From contig JAOSKR010000004.1 of assembly GCA_027493545.1 (NCBI GenBank), positions 62,001 through 126,000 of the forward strand: a DNA stretch of 64,000 nucleotides, in the 5' to 3' direction. The translations under genes and the position numbers were made by a program. This DNA comes from Roseovarius sp. GTDB taxonomy: Bacteria > Pseudomonadota > Alphaproteobacteria > Rhodobacterales > Rhodobacteraceae. Position 1 is the stretch's first letter; the number at the start of each line of letters is the position of its first letter. Of the stretch, positions 27,772 to 41,600 are shown one piece after another. Below the pieces are notes generated by a model. The model worked only from the letters and a program-made list of their open reading frames with translations, had not been told where the DNA came from and did not search any database.

Positions 27772-30594
27772 TCAGAAGAACCCGATCGCGCCGGTAGCGT
27801 TGCCGGAATTGACGAAATCGTCGATGATGATGACGTCGCCATTCCCGAAATCGAGGATCAGCCCGCCATCGGTCGTTCGGATGTAGGCATCGACGTAGTC
27901 ACGAAAGCCAGCACCGGGGATGATCCACTGGCGGTCGATCAGGATGCGGTCGGTAGCGGTATCGAAATGGGTGTAATGGTCGGTATCGTCGCCGGCCAGA
28001 AAGACGAATGTATCACGTCCGTCGCCCCCGGTCAGGGTATCCTCGCCCGGCCCGCCGTTGAGCCAGTCGTTGCCGGCGCCGCCCTGCACCACATCGTCGC
28101 CCGCCCCGCCGAGCACCGTGTCGGCGCCCGCGCCGCCATCGAGCAGGTCGTCCCCGGCGCCGCCATCGAGCCAGTCCGCTCCGTCATCGCCGGCGATCGT
28201 GTCGTTGCCATTTTCGCCGTAGATCCGATCGTTCCCCGCGCCGCCCGACAACGTGTCGTCGCCGTCGCCGCCGTATAGCGAATCGTCACCCGCGCCACCC
28301 TCCAGGCTGTCGTGGCCCGCCCCGCCCCGCAGCAGGTCGTCGCCGTCCTGCCCGTCCAGCCGGTCGTTGCCCTCGCCGCCTTCCGGGCTATCGTTACCGC
28401 CCCCGCCCGCAAGGGTGTCGTCGCCATCCCCGCCGAAAGGAAGTCGTCGCCCGGCCCGCCATCGAGCAGGTCGTCGCCCATATCGCCGTGCAGCGTATCG
28501 CTGCCATCGCCCCCCAGAGGGTATCGTTGCCGTCGCCACCGCGCAAATCATCGTCACCGCTGCCGCCGTCGAGCAGATCGTTGCCGAGATCGCCCGCCAG
28601 CGTGTCATTGCCGTCACCGCCCTCGATGGTGTCGTCATCGCCCTGGCCGAAGATCAGGTCGTTCCCCACCCCGCCCGACAGGCTGTCCGCGCCGCCGGCG
28701 CCATAGAGGCTGTCATCGCCATCGCCGCCGAAAATGGTATCGTCGCCGCGCCCGCCGTTGAGGTGGTCGTTACCCGCCCCGCCCTCGAGCAGGTCGTCGC
28801 CCCATTCTCCCGCCAGCGTGTCGTTGCCGTCCCCGCCCCGCAGCGTGTCGTTGCCGTCGCCTCCGCGCAGATCATCGTCACCGCTGCCGCCATCGAGCAG
28901 GTCGTTGCCGAGATCGCCGGACAAGATGTCGTCGCCCTCACCGCCCAGAAGCGTGTCGTTGCCGTCGCCACCGCGCAGATCGTCGTTGCCGCTGCCGCCA
29001 TCGAGCAGGTCGTCGCCGAGACCGCCGTCGAGCGTGTCATCGCCGCCGAGCCCCCTCAGCGTGTCCGACCCGCCATTGCCGGTGATGCGGTCCGCGCCCT
29101 CGGTGCCGGTACCCGTGCCGCCATCCGGCGGCACCGCGGGGGCGCAATCAGGCCGTGGTTGATCCTGATCTCCACCGCCGCGCGCACCTCGTCGACGTCG
29201 AGCGGCCCCCGACGCGCTGAGCAGAACGATGGTTTCGCCGCGATGGGTGATCACCGCGCCGGTCGCGGTGGCGGCGATCTCCAGCGCGTTCGCATCATAG
29301 AGAAACGGCAGGCCGGAGAGGTCGAGCACGTCCTCCGGAGGTCGAAGCCGACAATGGTGTCGGCCTGCCCGTCGCCGATCAGCACGAAACGGTCGGCACC
29401 GGCGCCCCCCTCCAGCCGGTCGGCACCGTCACCGTCCATCAGGATGTCGTCGCCCGCGGTCCCGGTCAGCGTTGCGCCCCCGCCCCCGGCCACGAGCGCC
29501 GCGCCGCGACCGGCCAGATCGACGCTCAGCATGAAGATGCCGGCCTCGCCCTCGGTCGCGACAAAGACCTGCAGGGTGTCGCCGATCACCGCGATCTCGA
29601 GCGCGGTAACATCGTCGAGACCGGCGCCGACGCTGCCTGCAATGCTGTCGAGATGCACCAGCCGCCCGCCAGGCATCAGCTGCAGCAGGCTCACGCCGCC
29701 ATCGCCGCCGGCCGCCACGACATAGGTGTGCCCGTCATGGGTCACGGTTTCGACATGGGTGGCGTCGCCGAAACGCGATTCGCGGGTGTCGAGCACATGG
29801 TCGGTCGGGGTCAGGCCGCCCTGCGCATCCACCGCCATCACGCTGAGCGCGCCCGAGGCCCCCTGCGCCGCCGCCGAGGCGACGATCACATAGCTGCCCC
29901 CAGCCATCTCGGCCACCGCGATATCGGTCGGCACCATGATGCCCAGCCCCTCGGCCGGGCCGACGCTGCCGCCGGCTGCCGGAACACCGCCGTCCAGCGC
30001 ATAAGCGGTGACACCGTTCTCGGAATGGCTGGCCACCACCACGATATCGACACCCTCCACGCGCAGCGCCGCCATCACCCCCACCGCATCGGCATGGGTT
30101 TCCTCGGTGTCGCCAACATGGAAACCGGCGGCCAGATCGCCGCCCGAGCCGGTGTCATGGACCCAGAATCCCGGCTGTCCGGGATCCGCCAGCACCAGCT
30201 GGCCGCCTTGCGTCATCACCGCCACCGCCGGCGCGGTGCCCAGCCCCGTGCCCTGCATGGCAATGGCGGTGCCGAAATCGCCGCCGCTGCCCAGGCCGTA
30301 GCAGGCCAGCCCGTCGGTCTGCAGCCCGGTGACCATGATCTCGACCGTGCCGCCCTCTCGCGACACGATCAGATCATGCCCCCCGCCGGAAACCCGATTG
30401 CCGACGAAAAACGCCCGGTCCAGCAGCCGCGGCAACCCGCCCGCGTGGAGCGAGAACGAGGCAAGCCCCCCTTCCGGCCCCGAAACCGACACCAGCACCG
30501 GACCCGAAGGCCCGTCAATGACCTCCAGATCGCTGATCGCAACGTCCAGCGTGACCTGACCGGCTGAGACCCAGCCGCGACCCTGAAACCGCAC
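27772..30594 (-). CDS. Large RTX (hemolysin-type Ca2+-binding) repeat protein with N-terminal beta-propeller-like region; at least three apparent frameshifts (~28440, ~29150-29220, ~29335)
   Basis: Many GGxGxDxLxG nonapeptides ([19 protein letters not shown]...) across adjacent frames; N-terminal region with repeated strand-like blocks; no classical signal peptide. Confidence 0.85.
28030..29090 (-). repeat. DNA encoding tandem RTX nonapeptide repeats
   Basis: Degenerate 27-nt periodic sequence (gccgtcgccgccgcgcagatcatcgtcaccgctgcc...). Confidence 0.85.
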
Positions 30595-30720
30595 CTCTCA
30601 CCCCCCTCGATGACCCAGGAGGCGATGCTGGCGCGCCAGGGAGGCACTGAGCGGGCGGTCATTGCGGCGAGAAGGTGGAATACCTCTTCAAGTTGAAGCG
30701 ATCCGGCCGGGGCGAAGCGC

Positions 30721-31834
30721 TCAGAACCAGCGCCCCACGGCCTGCACGGCATAGCTGCGCGCGGTGGCCTCGCTGGCGGTGGCGCAGGCGCGGCAGCGAA
30801 AGCCCGTCGCCGGATCGCCCGGTGCGATCGCCGGGGCGGTGAGGAACGCCGCCGTCGCCAGCGCGCCCGCTGGCATGCCGGCGACACACGGCGCGGCGGC
30901 GAAGGCGGCCGGAAAGGTCCAGACCGCGTCATTGGCCGAGACGAACATCGCGCCCCGGGCGGTATCGGTGGCGGGGACGCTCAGCACATGGGTGCAGATC
31001 TGGGTGCCGTCGGCAAAGCGGACATAATCACCGCCCGCGCCGCTGCCGCGCTCGATCGCCGCGCCGGTGGGTACGCCCCCCGTTTGGCCGACCGTTCCCA
31101 ACAGGTTGCCCGGACCATAGCCGTAATCGGCCCGCATCAGCCGCCCCGGCGTGGTGTCGCCCGCCCCCTGCTGCACCGCCGCGCCCGCCACCTGGAACGG
31201 GACCGTGAGCGTCTGCGCGCCCGCATCGGCGCGCAGCGCCTCGAACCAGCCGGCGCCATCGTCGCTGACCTTGAGCGAAAAGGCGGTATCGCCCGCCAGC
31301 CCCATCTCGGCGTACCCGGTCCAGTTCGACTGAAAGAGCAGCGAGGCGGTATCACCCGCGCCGGCCTTGTTGACCTTTAGCTGGTGCCCGGCGCCGGCAT
31401 GGCTGAAGAGGCTCGCCTCGCTGGCCACCGCCAGCCGGTTGGTGGCGTCCCAGCCGGTGCCGATGCCGACCCCGTCGAGGTTGGCCAGATCCGGCACGAT
31501 CTCGGTCCAGGCTCCGGCCTCAAAGACCTTCAGCCGCGCCGTCGCCTTGTCCCGAGGCGCGCCAGCCCTCCTGCGGCGCGATGAAGAGCCAGGCACCCGC
31601 GATGCGCAGCGCCAGCCGGCCGGCCTGCCCGGCCCAGTCGCCGGCGGGGCTGGCACCGAGCGCATACAGCTGGCCGGTGACCGGCTCGAACGGCGGGGTA
31701 TTGGCGCCGGTCTCTTCCAGTACCGCCTGCACCAGCCCGTCCAGCACCTGCAGCGCCTCGTTGTGGGTGACGTGTTTCTGGGCCTGCGAGGGCTGGATGA
31801 GCGGCAGATCGAGACGGGGTGAAACTTCGGACAT
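30721..31834 (-). CDS. DUF2793 domain-containing (phage/GTA-associated) protein; frameshift ~31555
   Basis: MSEVSPRLDLPLIQPSQAQKHVTHNEALQVLDGLVQAVLEE...PPFEPVTGQLYALGASPAGDWAGQAGRLALRIAGAWLFIAPQEGWRA. Confidence 0.8.
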
Positions 31835-31934
31835 GGCGGGCGGCTCCTGAGGGCAAAAGGCCGCACGTCTCTAGATGGCGAAGGCCTAACGAAAACCGAG
31901 CCCGGCGCGCGTTGCGCCGTCCGCCGGGGCTGGC

Positions 31935-32384
31935 TCAGCCGCCGTCCGGTGTGCGCGCCTCGGGCCCGGCCGCCCGGCGCAGCAGGTCTTTCGTCAGATG
32001 GCATTCCCTGCCAGCGTAGAATTCCCCGATGAGCGCGCCGAAAACCTCCTCGGGCCCGCCCGCCGCGCGAAAGAGCGTGGCGCAGGATCGCAGCTTGAGC
32101 GCATCGACGGGGCCGAGGATCGCCTCGGGCGCGCGCCCCGCATGGGCCAGCATGGCGCGTCCGATTTCGAGCAGGCGCGGCCCCAGCACCGGATCGGCCA
32201 GCCAGGCGCGCGCCTCCGCGAGATCGGCGATGCCGTAATGCTGGGCGGTCGCCGACCGGCCCAACCCTTTGAGCTGCGGAAAGACGAACCACATCCAGTG
32301 GCTGACCTTTCGTCCGCGGCGGATTTCCTCCAGCGGGGCGGGCCAGATCCGCGCCTGCGCGTCGATGAACCGGTCAAGCCCCAA
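31935..32384 (-). CDS. DUF1810 family protein
   Basis: MGLDRFIDAQARIWPAPLEEIRRGRKVSHWMWFVFPQLKGLGRSATAQHYGI. Confidence 0.85.
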   Translation of the reverse strand: MGLDRFIDAQARIWPAPLEEIRRGRKVSHWMWFVFPQLKGLGRSATAQHYGIADLAEARAWLADPVLGPRLLEIGRAMLAHAGRAPEAILGPVDALKLRSCATLFRAAGGPEEVFGALIGEFYAGRECHLTKDLLRRAAGPEARTPDGG

Positions 32385-32391
32385 GTCGCGG

Positions 32392-32457
32392 CCCGCCCCG
32401 GACCTGATCCGGGGCCTCCTGACCGGGGGCAGAGTCCCGGGTGAGGCCCGGTACGGG
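32392..32457. repeat. Palindromic intergenic element C (inner arms only)
   Basis: cccgccccggacctgatccggggcctcctg ... gggtgaggcccggtacggg inverted arms. Confidence 0.45.
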
Positions 32458-32483
32458 TGCAGTCATGCCGCGGCCGCGGCGGA

Positions 32484-34149
<1,666 letters not shown>

Positions 34150-34153
<4 letters not shown>

Positions 34154-34944
34154 GTCAGCTCTCCTCCTCGGGCCAGCCTGTCGAGACGTTCGAGGATCGC
34201 GCGCAGATGCGGGCGCAGCCGGTCGGCGCGGTCGTGGTCGAACTCCCACGGCGGGGCCTCGTGCATATAGGTCGACTGCGCCAGCTCCATCTGGATGGCA
34301 TGGCACCCGTCGGCGGGTCGGCCGTAATGGCGGGTGGTCCAGCCGCCCTTGAACCGGCCGTTCAGGATGCTCGTGAACCCCTCCGCCTCGCTTGCGGCCC
34401 CGGTCACCGCCTCTGCCACCGCCGGGGCGCAAGTTGTCCCGCCATTGGTGCCGATGTTGAAATCGGGCAGCGTGCCGTCGAACAGAAACGGGATACGCGA
34501 GCGTATGGAATGGCAGTCATAGAGCACCGCCACCCCGTGGCGGGCCTGCACGCGGGCAAGCTCGGCCTCCAGCGCGGCGTGATAGGGGGCGTGAAACGCC
34601 TGCCGCCGCGCGGCGATCTCGGCCTCTGTGGGCGGTATCTGCCAGATCGGTTCGCCATCGAAATCGGTCAGCGGCACCAGCCCGGTGGTGTTCTGTCCGG
34701 GGTAAAGCGAGGCGCCCGAAGGGTCGCGGTTGGCGTCGATGACATAGCGGTGAAAGGTGGCGCGCACCACCGTGGCGTCGTCGAGCAGCCCGTCATAGAG
34801 CTTGTGGATGTTCCAGTCGGTATCGGCCAGTCCGCGCCCCCGTGCATTGAGCCGCGCGCGGATGTCGTCGGGCACATGGGTTCCGGTATGCGGCATGCCC
34901 AGCACCACCGGCCCCTGGCCGCGAACAATCTCTACCGGTTCCAT
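34150..34944 (-). CDS. hutG: N-formylglutamate deformylase
   Basis: [30 protein letters not shown]...[33 protein letters not shown]. Confidence 0.92.
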
Positions 34945-35044
34945 CTTCTGTCCCCGCTCCTTCTTTCCTGGTGCGAATATCCCGGGGTGAATTGCCCCGG
35001 CCCGGCCGGATCGAGAGGGGCGGCGTCCCTCGCGCCCCGCATCC

Positions 35045-36571
35045 CTACAGTTCCATCTCCAGCCCCGTCGCCCTGGTCAGCGCGCCATCACGCACCAGCG
35101 CCGCCGCCGCCGCCAGATCGGGGGCGAGATAGCGATCCTCCGCCAGCGGTGGAACCGCCGCGCGCAACCGCGCCACCGCGCGTTGCAGGGGCGCGCTGGT
35201 TTGCAGGGGTGCCCGGAATTCGATCCCCTGGGCGGCGCAGATCGCCTCGATCCCGAGGATGGTGTTGAGGTTGGCGTTCATCCGTCCCAGCCGCCGCGCG
35301 GCATGGGCGGCCATGCTGACATGGTCCTCCTGATTGGCCGAGGTCGGCGTCGAATCAGTGGTGCAGGGGTTGGCCAGATGCTTGTTCTCGCTCATCAATG
35401 CCGCCGTCGTCACCTCGGCGATCATCATCCCGGAATTGAGCCCCGGCTCGGGCGTGAGGAACGGCGGCAGATCGAAGCTCAGCGTCGGATCGACCATCAG
35501 CGCCACCCGCCGCTGGGCGATGGCGCCGATCTCGGCCACGGCGACGGCGATCTGGTCGGCGGCGAACCCCACCGGCTCGGCGTGGAAATTTCCGCCCGAA
35601 ACGATGCACCCCTCGGCGACCAGCACCAGCGGGTTGTCGGTGACGGCGTTGGCCTCGATCTCCAGCGTCGCGCCCGCCCGGCGCAACAGGTCGATGGCGG
35701 CGCCGCTCACCTGCGCCTGACAACGGATGCAATAGGGGTCCTGTACGCGGGTATCACCCTCGCGATGGCTTTCGCGGATTTCGCTGCCGTCCATCAGCAC
35801 CCGCTGCGCGCGCGCAACGGCGATCTGGCCGGGATGGCCGCGCAGGGTGTGGATCGCATCGACCAGCGGCGCGGTCGAGCCCATGATCGCGTCCGTCGAG
35901 AGCGCCGCGGTGACAATGCAGGCGCAGGCATTGCGCCACGCCTGCCAGAGCCCGATCAGCGCCAGCGCGGTGGAAAACTGGGTGCCGTTGATCAGCGCCA
36001 GCCCCTCCTTGGGGCCCAGCACGACCGGCTCCAGCCCGGCGCGCGCCAGCGCCGCCGCCCCGTCCAGCCGCCGCCCCTCGACAATCGCTTCGCCGGCACC
36101 GATCATCACCGCCGCCATATGCGCCAGCGGCGCCAGATCGCCGGACGCTCCGACCGATCCCTGTTCCGGCACCACCGGCGTCACCCTGCGCGCCAGCATC
36201 TCTTCGATCAGCTCGACCGTACGCCAGCGTACACCCGAGGCGCCGCGACCCAGCGACAGCAGTTTCAGCACCATCATCAGCCGCACCGCATCCGCGTCCA
36301 GCGGCGCACCGACCCCGCAGCAATGGCTGAGGATCAGGTTGCGCTGAAGCGCCTCGGTCTGCTCGGGCGGGATCTTGACGCTGGCGAGCTTGCCGAAACC
36401 GGTGTTGACGCCGTAGACCGCCGCCTCGCCCGCCGCGGCACGCGCCACCAGCGCCGCCGCGGCTTCGACATCCGGCCTGACCGTGCGGTCGAGCGTCACC
36501 GCGCGCCCCTCACGCCAGATGCGCTCCAACTGGCCGAGCGTGGCGGCCCCGGGGATCAGCATTCCGGTCAT
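35045..36571 (-). CDS. hutH: Histidine ammonia-lyase
   Basis: [16 protein letters not shown]...[21 protein letters not shown]...[19 protein letters not shown]. Confidence 0.96.
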   Translation of the reverse strand: MTGMLIPGAATLGQLERIWREGRAVTLDRTVRPDVEAAAALVARAAAGEAAVYGVNTGFGKLASVKIPPEQTEALQRNLILSHCCGVGAPLDADAVRLMMVLKLLSLGRGASGVRWRTVELIEEMLARRVTPVVPEQGSVGASGDLAPLAHMAAVMIGAGEAIVEGRRLDGAAALARAGLEPVVLGPKEGLALINGTQFSTALALIGLWQAWRNACACIVTAALSTDAIMGSTAPLVDAIHTLRGHPGQIAVARAQRVLMDGSEIRESHREGDTRVQDPYCIRCQAQVSGAAIDLLRRAGATLEIEANAVTDNPLVLVAEGCIVSGGNFHAEPVGFAADQIAVAVAEIGAIAQRRVALMVDPTLSFDLPPFLTPEPGLNSGMMIAEVTTAALMSENKHLANPCTTDSTPTSANQEDHVSMAAHAARRLGRMNANLNTILGIEAICAAQGIEFRAPLQTSAPLQRAVARLRAAVPPLAEDRYLAPDLAAAAALVRDGALTRATGLEMEL

Positions 36572-37758
36572 CCCGCGCCTCCGAATATCCGCCGATGCAG
36601 CGGGTTGAAGCCGATGCGATAGGCCAGTTCGGCCGGGCGCCTCACGTCCCAGACCGCCAGATCGGCGCGCTTGCCCGGCGCGATCACCCCGCAATCGTCC
36701 ATCCCCAGCGCCTTTGCCGCGTTGCGCGTCACACCCGCCAGCGCCTCTTCGGGGGTCAGGCGAAAGAGCGTGCAGCCCATGTTCATCGCCAGGAGCAGCG
36801 ACGTCATCGGCGACGAGCCGGGATTGCAGTCGGTCGCCAGCGCCATCGCCACGCCATGGGTGCGAAACGCGGCGACGGGCGGCGCCCGGGTTTCGCGCAC
36901 GGTATAGAACGCACCCGGCAGCAGCACCGCCACGCTGCCCGCCCGCGCCAGCGCCGCGGCGTCCGCCTCGTCGGCATATTCGACATGATCGGCCGAGAGC
37001 GCCCCGAATCGCGCCGCCAGCCGGGTGCCTCCGGTATGGCTCAATTGCTCGGCGTGGAGCTTGACCGGCAGGCCCAGTTCGCGGGCGCGGGCAAACACCG
37101 GCTCGATCTCGTCAGCCGAAAACGCGATCCCTTCGCAGAAGGCATCGACCGCGTCCACCAGCCCGGCTTCGGCCGCGGCCTCGAGCGCCGGCAGGCAGAC
37201 TTCGGCGATATAGGCGGCGTTGCGGCCGACATATTCCCGAGGCACCGCGTGGGCGCCCAGAAAGGTCGTCCTGACGCGGATGTCACGCGCCACCGCGACC
37301 TCGCGCGCCACCCGCAGCATCTTCATCTCGGTTTCGACGTCGAGACCATAGCCCGACTTGATCTCGATTGCCGCCATGCCCTCACTGATCAGCGCATCGA
37401 CCCGCCGCAGCGCACCCCGGAGCAGCTCTCCCTCGGTCGCGTGGCGCGTGGCGCTCACGGTCGAGACGATGCCGCCACCGGCGCGCGCCACCTCCTCGTA
37501 ACTGGCGCCTTCAAGGCGCATCTCGAACTCGTCGGCGCGGTCGCCGCCAAAGACCACATGGGTGTGGCAGTCGATCAGCGCCGGGGTGATCAGCCGCCCC
37601 TCCATGTCCTCGCCGGCCTCGGCCAGCCCGGCAGGCAACTCGCTTTCGGGCCCGACCCATCGGACCGTGCCGGCATCGACCGAAACCGCCGCGTCCGCGA
37701 TCAATCCGTAGGCCGCCGTGCCGGTCATGGTGGCGACGGTCGCATTCCGCAGCAGCAT
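36568..37758 (-). CDS. hutI: Imidazolonepropionase
   Basis: [46 protein letters not shown]; overlaps hutH by ATGA. Confidence 0.95.
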   Translation of the reverse strand: MLLRNATVATMTGTAAYGLIADAAVSVDAGTVRWVGPESELPAGLAEAGEDMEGRLITPALIDCHTHVVFGGDRADEFEMRLEGASYEEVARAGGGIVSTVSATRHATEGELLRGALRRVDALISEGMAAIEIKSGYGLDVETEMKMLRVAREVAVARDIRVRTTFLGAHAVPREYVGRNAAYIAEVCLPALEAAAEAGLVDAVDAFCEGIAFSADEIEPVFARARELGLPVKLHAEQLSHTGGTRLAARFGALSADHVEYADEADAAALARAGSVAVLLPGAFYTVRETRAPPVAAFRTHGVAMALATDCNPGSSPMTSLLLAMNMGCTLFRLTPEEALAGVTRNAAKALGMDDCGVIAPGKRADLAVWDVRRPAELAYRIGFNPLHRRIFGGAG

Positions 37759-37842
37759 CGTCAGCGCCTTTCGAAAGGTGTGCTTTGGTTATTATGTATG
37801 CACATATTGGAAATCGAAGCAAGGTGTGCGTCACCGCCCCGA

Positions 37843-37873
37843 CAAAAAAGACCGTCCCCCGAGGGGAACGGCC
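37843..37873 (-). terminator. Hairpin plus T-run terminator downstream of ald
   Basis: Minus strand gccgttcccctcgggggacggtctttttt. Confidence 0.65.
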
Positions 37874-37935
37874 GATACCCTTCGCAAGCCATATGGAAGC
37901 CGCCATGATACCGCCATCCCGGGCCGGTACGTGCC

Positions 37936-39054
37936 TCAGCCCCTGATCGCCTTCTGCGGTGCGATCACGTCGATGCCCAGCGCCTTGCCCACCGCGTAAT
38001 AGGTCAGCTGCCCGGCATGGACATTGAGCCCCTCGAGCAGGTGCGGATCGTCGATGCAGGCCTGTTTCCAGCCCTTGTCGGCCAGCGCCAGCATGAACGG
38101 CATGGTGGCGTTGCCCAGCGCCTGGGTCGAGGTCCGCGCCACCGCACCCGGCATGTTGGCCACGCAGTAATGCACCACGCCGTCGATCTCGTAGATCGGA
38201 TCGGCATGGGTGGTGGCGTGCGAGGTCTCGAAACAGCCGCCCTGGTCGATGGCGACGTCGACCAGCACCGAGCCCGGTTTCATCTGCGCCAGCTGGTCGC
38301 GGCGCACCAGCTTGGGCGCCGCCGCGCCGGGGATCAGCACCGCGCCGATCACCATGTCCATGCGCGGGATCAGTTCCTCCAGCGCGGCGGCATCCGAGAA
38401 CTGCGTGGTCAGCCGGCCCATGAACACGTCGTCGAGATAGGAGAGCCGCGACACCGAGCGGTCGAGCACGGTGACATTGGCGCCCATGCCCACGGCCACG
38501 CGGGCGGCGGCCGCGCCCACGACCCCGCCGCCGATGATCGCCACGTTCGCGGGGCGCACGCCGGGCACGCCGCCCATCAGCACGCCGCTGCCGCCATTGG
38601 CCTTCTGCAGCGCCCACGATCCGGTTTGCGGCGCCAGCCGGCCCGCCACCTCGGACATCGGCGCCAGAAGCGGCAGCCCGCCGCGGCCGTCGGTCACGGT
38701 CTCGTAGGCGATGGCCGTGCATCCCGAGGCCAGCAGGTCCCGAGTCTGTTCGGGATCCGGAGCAAGATGCAGATAGGCAAAGAGCACCTGCCCCTCGCGC
38801 AGCATCCGCCGCTCCGCCGCCTGCGGCTCCTTCACCTTCACGATCATCTCGGCATCAGCCCAGATCTCGTCTGCCGACGCGACGATCCGCCCGCCGGCGG
38901 CCGTGTAGGTGGCATCGTCAAATCCCGCGCCCTCTCCCGCCCCGGCCTGAACCATCACCTGATGACCATGCGCCACCGCCTCGCGCACGGCGTTGGGCGT
39001 CAGGCCGACCCGAAACTCCTGCGGTTTGATTTCTGTGGGGCATCCGATCTTCAT
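37936..39054 (-). CDS. ald: Alanine dehydrogenase
   Basis: [45 protein letters not shown]...[22 protein letters not shown]. Confidence 0.97.
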   Translation of the reverse strand: MKIGCPTEIKPQEFRVGLTPNAVREAVAHGHQVMVQAGAGEGAGFDDATYTAAGGRIVASADEIWADAEMIVKVKEPQAAERRMLREGQVLFAYLHLAPDPEQTRDLLASGCTAIAYETVTDGRGGLPLLAPMSEVAGRLAPQTGSWALQKANGGSGVLMGGVPGVRPANVAIIGGGVVGAAAARVAVGMGANVTVLDRSVSRLSYLDDVFMGRLTTQFSDAAALEELIPRMDMVIGAVLIPGAAAPKLVRRDQLAQMKPGSVLVDVAIDQGGCFETSHATTHADPIYEIDGVVHYCVANMPGAVARTSTQALGNATMPFMLALADKGWKQACIDDPHLLEGLNVHAGQLTYYAVGKALGIDVIAPQKAIRG

Positions 39055-39071
39055 TGGGCCATTCCTCCTGT

Positions 39072-39133
39072 TGGCATGATGCCAGAATGCGGCAACCGTC
39101 CGGAAATAGCCTTGAAATATTTTCCCGAATATT
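39072..39133. promoter_or_regulatory. Candidate operator region for the Lrp/AsnC regulator between ald and its divergent regulator
   Basis: TGGCATGATGCCA (39072-39084) and AATATT-N6-AATATT (39116-39133) in the divergent intergenic region. Confidence 0.35.
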
Positions 39134-39179
39134 GACTTGTAAACCGCAATTCTTCGAGAACTGGTCGGAATTATCGAAT

Positions 39180-39650
39180 ATGCTTGCATCCATGACGCTC
39201 GACGCCACAGACCGCCGCCTGCTCTCGGTGCTCCAGCGCCGCGGCCGGATATCCAATGCCGAACTGGCCGAGGCGGTGAACCTCTCCGCCAGCGCCTGTC
39301 ACCGCCGCGTCGGCCGGCTGGAAAGGGATGGCTACATCCGCGGCTACGTGGCGCTGCTCGACGCGCACAAGCTGGGGATGTCGGCCACGATCTTTGTCGA
39401 GATCACCCTCTCGACCCAGGCCGACGACGTGCTCGAAGCCTTCGAGCGCGCGGTGCGTCGCATCCCCGACGTGCTGGAATGTCACCACACCGCCGGCGCG
39501 GCGGATTACATCCTCAAGGTCGTGGCCGACAGCACCGAGGATTTCGCCCGCATCCACCGCCAGCACCTCGCCCGCCTGCCCGGCGTCGCCAAGATGCAGT
39601 CGAGCTTTTCGCTGCGCACCGTCTCGAGCACCACCGCCCTGCCGCTCTGA
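39180..39650 (+). CDS. Lrp/AsnC family transcriptional regulator (start at 39180 or 39192)
   Basis: LDATDRRLLSVLQRRGRISNAELAEAVNLSASACHRRVGRLERDGYIRGYVALLD. Confidence 0.94.
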   Translation: MLASMTLDATDRRLLSVLQRRGRISNAELAEAVNLSASACHRRVGRLERDGYIRGYVALLDAHKLGMSATIFVEITLSTQADDVLEAFERAVRRIPDVLECHHTAGAADYILKVVADSTEDFARIHRQHLARLPGVAKMQSSFSLRTVSSTTALPL

Positions 39651-39792
39651 GATCGGGCGCCGATGACGGGGCCGTTTCGGCCCTTGAGCCACCGGTCGGC
39701 GGGGCCTCTGGGGGATACCCCGCAGGCAGCCGGGCGAGGGGGATGACACCGAGCCGCTTGCCAACCCAACCGGCGATGGTCAGACTGCCGCC

Positions 39793-41388
39793 ATGGAAGC
39801 CGATTACATCATCGTCGGTGCCGGCAGCGCTGGTTGCGTCCTGGCCAACCGCCTCAGCCGGGCGGGGCATTCTGTGCTGCTGCTCGAGGCGGGCGGGCGC
39901 GACAACTACCACTGGATTCACGTTCCCGTCGGTTATCTCTACTGCATCGGCAACCCGCGCACCGACTGGTGTTTTCACACCGTCCAAGAACCCGGCCTCA
40001 ACGGCCGCTCGCTGCTTTACCCGCGCGGCAAGGTTCTGGGCGGGTGCAGCGCCATCAACGGCATGATCTACATGCGTGGGCAGGCCGCCGATTACGACGG
40101 CTGGCGTCAGATGGGGCTGCCCGGCTGGGGCTGGGACGAGGTGCTGCCCTATTTCAGGCGGTCCGAGGATTACGTCGATGGCGCGTCCGAATTTCACGGC
40201 GCCGGCGGCGAATGGCGGGTGGAGAACATGCGCCTGCACTGGGACGTGCTCGATCACTGGCGCGATGCCGCCGTGGCCGCCGGATTGCCCGCGACAAACG
40301 ACTTCAATACCGGCAACAACGAGGGCGTCGGCTATTTCAAGGTCAACCAGCGAAACGGCTGGCGCATGACCACCGCCAAGGCGTTCCTGCGCGCGGGCAC
40401 CGGGCCGGGCCTGAACGTGAAAACCCATGCTCATACGCGGCGCATCATCGTCGAGGACGGCCGCGCCGTGGGAATCGAGTATTCGCAGAACGGAGAAAGC
40501 CGGACCGCACGCGCCCGGGCCGAGGTCATCCTTTCCGCCGGAGCGATCGGAAGCCCGCAGCTGTTGCAGTTGTCGGGGCTGGGGCCTGGCGAGCTGTTGC
40601 AAAGGCACTCAATCGAGGTCGTGCGCGACATCCCCGCCATCGGGGGCAACCTGCAGGACCATCTGCAACTGCGCTGCGCGTGGCGGCTGTCGGGCGCCGG
40701 GACGCTCAACACCATGGCCAACTCGTTATGGGGGAAACTGGCCATCGCACTGGAATACGCATTCAGGCGCTCGGGCCCCATGGCGATGGCACCCAGCCAG
40801 CTCGGCGCCTTCGCCAGATCGCGGCCGGAACTGGCCACGCCCGATCTGGAATTCCATGTCCAGCCGCTCTCGCTCGACGCCTTCGGCAAGCCGCTGCACG
40901 ATTTTCCGGCGATCACCGCCAGCGTCTGCAACCTGCGCCCCGAGGCGCGCGGGCATGTCTCCATCGCCTCGCCCGACCCGCAGGCCGCGCCGGTCATCGC
41001 GCCCAATTACCTGTCGACCGAGGGCGACCGGCAGGTCGCCGCCGCCGCGATCCGTCTCGGCCGGCGGATCATGGAGCAAGCGCCGATGCAGCGCTACACG
41101 CCGGACGAGATCATGCCGGGGGCAGACGCCCGATCGGACGGGGAACTTGCCCACGCCGCAGGTGACATCGGCACCACAATCTTTCACCCGGTCGGCACCG
41201 TCCGCATGGGCGCCGAGGCCAGCGCCCCGCTCGACGCGCGCCTGCGCCTGCGCGGGATCGACGGTCTGCGCGTGGTCGACGCCTCGATCATGCCGACCAT
41301 CACCAGCGGCAACACCAACTCGCCCACGATCATGATCGCGGAGAAGGCGGCCGACATGATTCTGGAGGATGCGCGCAACCGGGCTTGA
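39793..41388 (+). CDS. GMC family oxidoreductase / choline dehydrogenase-like
   Basis: MEADYIIVGAGSAGCVLANRLSRAGHSVLLLEAGGRD...YPRGKVLGGCSAINGMIYMRGQ...HPVGTVRMG. Confidence 0.93.
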   Translation: MEADYIIVGAGSAGCVLANRLSRAGHSVLLLEAGGRDNYHWIHVPVGYLYCIGNPRTDWCFHTVQEPGLNGRSLLYPRGKVLGGCSAINGMIYMRGQAADYDGWRQMGLPGWGWDEVLPYFRRSEDYVDGASEFHGAGGEWRVENMRLHWDVLDHWRDAAVAAGLPATNDFNTGNNEGVGYFKVNQRNGWRMTTAKAFLRAGTGPGLNVKTHAHTRRIIVEDGRAVGIEYSQNGESRTARARAEVILSAGAIGSPQLLQLSGLGPGELLQRHSIEVVRDIPAIGGNLQDHLQLRCAWRLSGAGTLNTMANSLWGKLAIALEYAFRRSGPMAMAPSQLGAFARSRPELATPDLEFHVQPLSLDAFGKPLHDFPAITASVCNLRPEARGHVSIASPDPQAAPVIAPNYLSTEGDRQVAAAAIRLGRRIMEQAPMQRYTPDEIMPGADARSDGELAHAAGDIGTTIFHPVGTVRMGAEASAPLDARLRLRGIDGLRVVDASIMPTITSGNTNSPTIMIAEKAADMILEDARNRA

Positions 41389-41600
41389 CCGTTGCAGAGT
41401 GTTGCACATGACCGAATTCATCCCGCCCGGCCCGCCCGGGCGGGCGCATGCCCTTCCATTGCAAACATCCGCATCCGATCCGGCGCGACACACCGGGGCA
41501 AGATGACTCCCGATTGAACCACCGCCTTCAGGCGAGGATCGCGCCCCGGAGGAGAATGAGAGCGGTCGTTGATTCAGGCAGAACTCATCCTGCCCTAGAT

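Noticed and set aside
28030-29090. Periodic repeats resembling a CRISPR or satellite array
   Set aside because: Periodicity is 27 nt and translates to RTX nonapeptides; no constant repeat with variable spacers.
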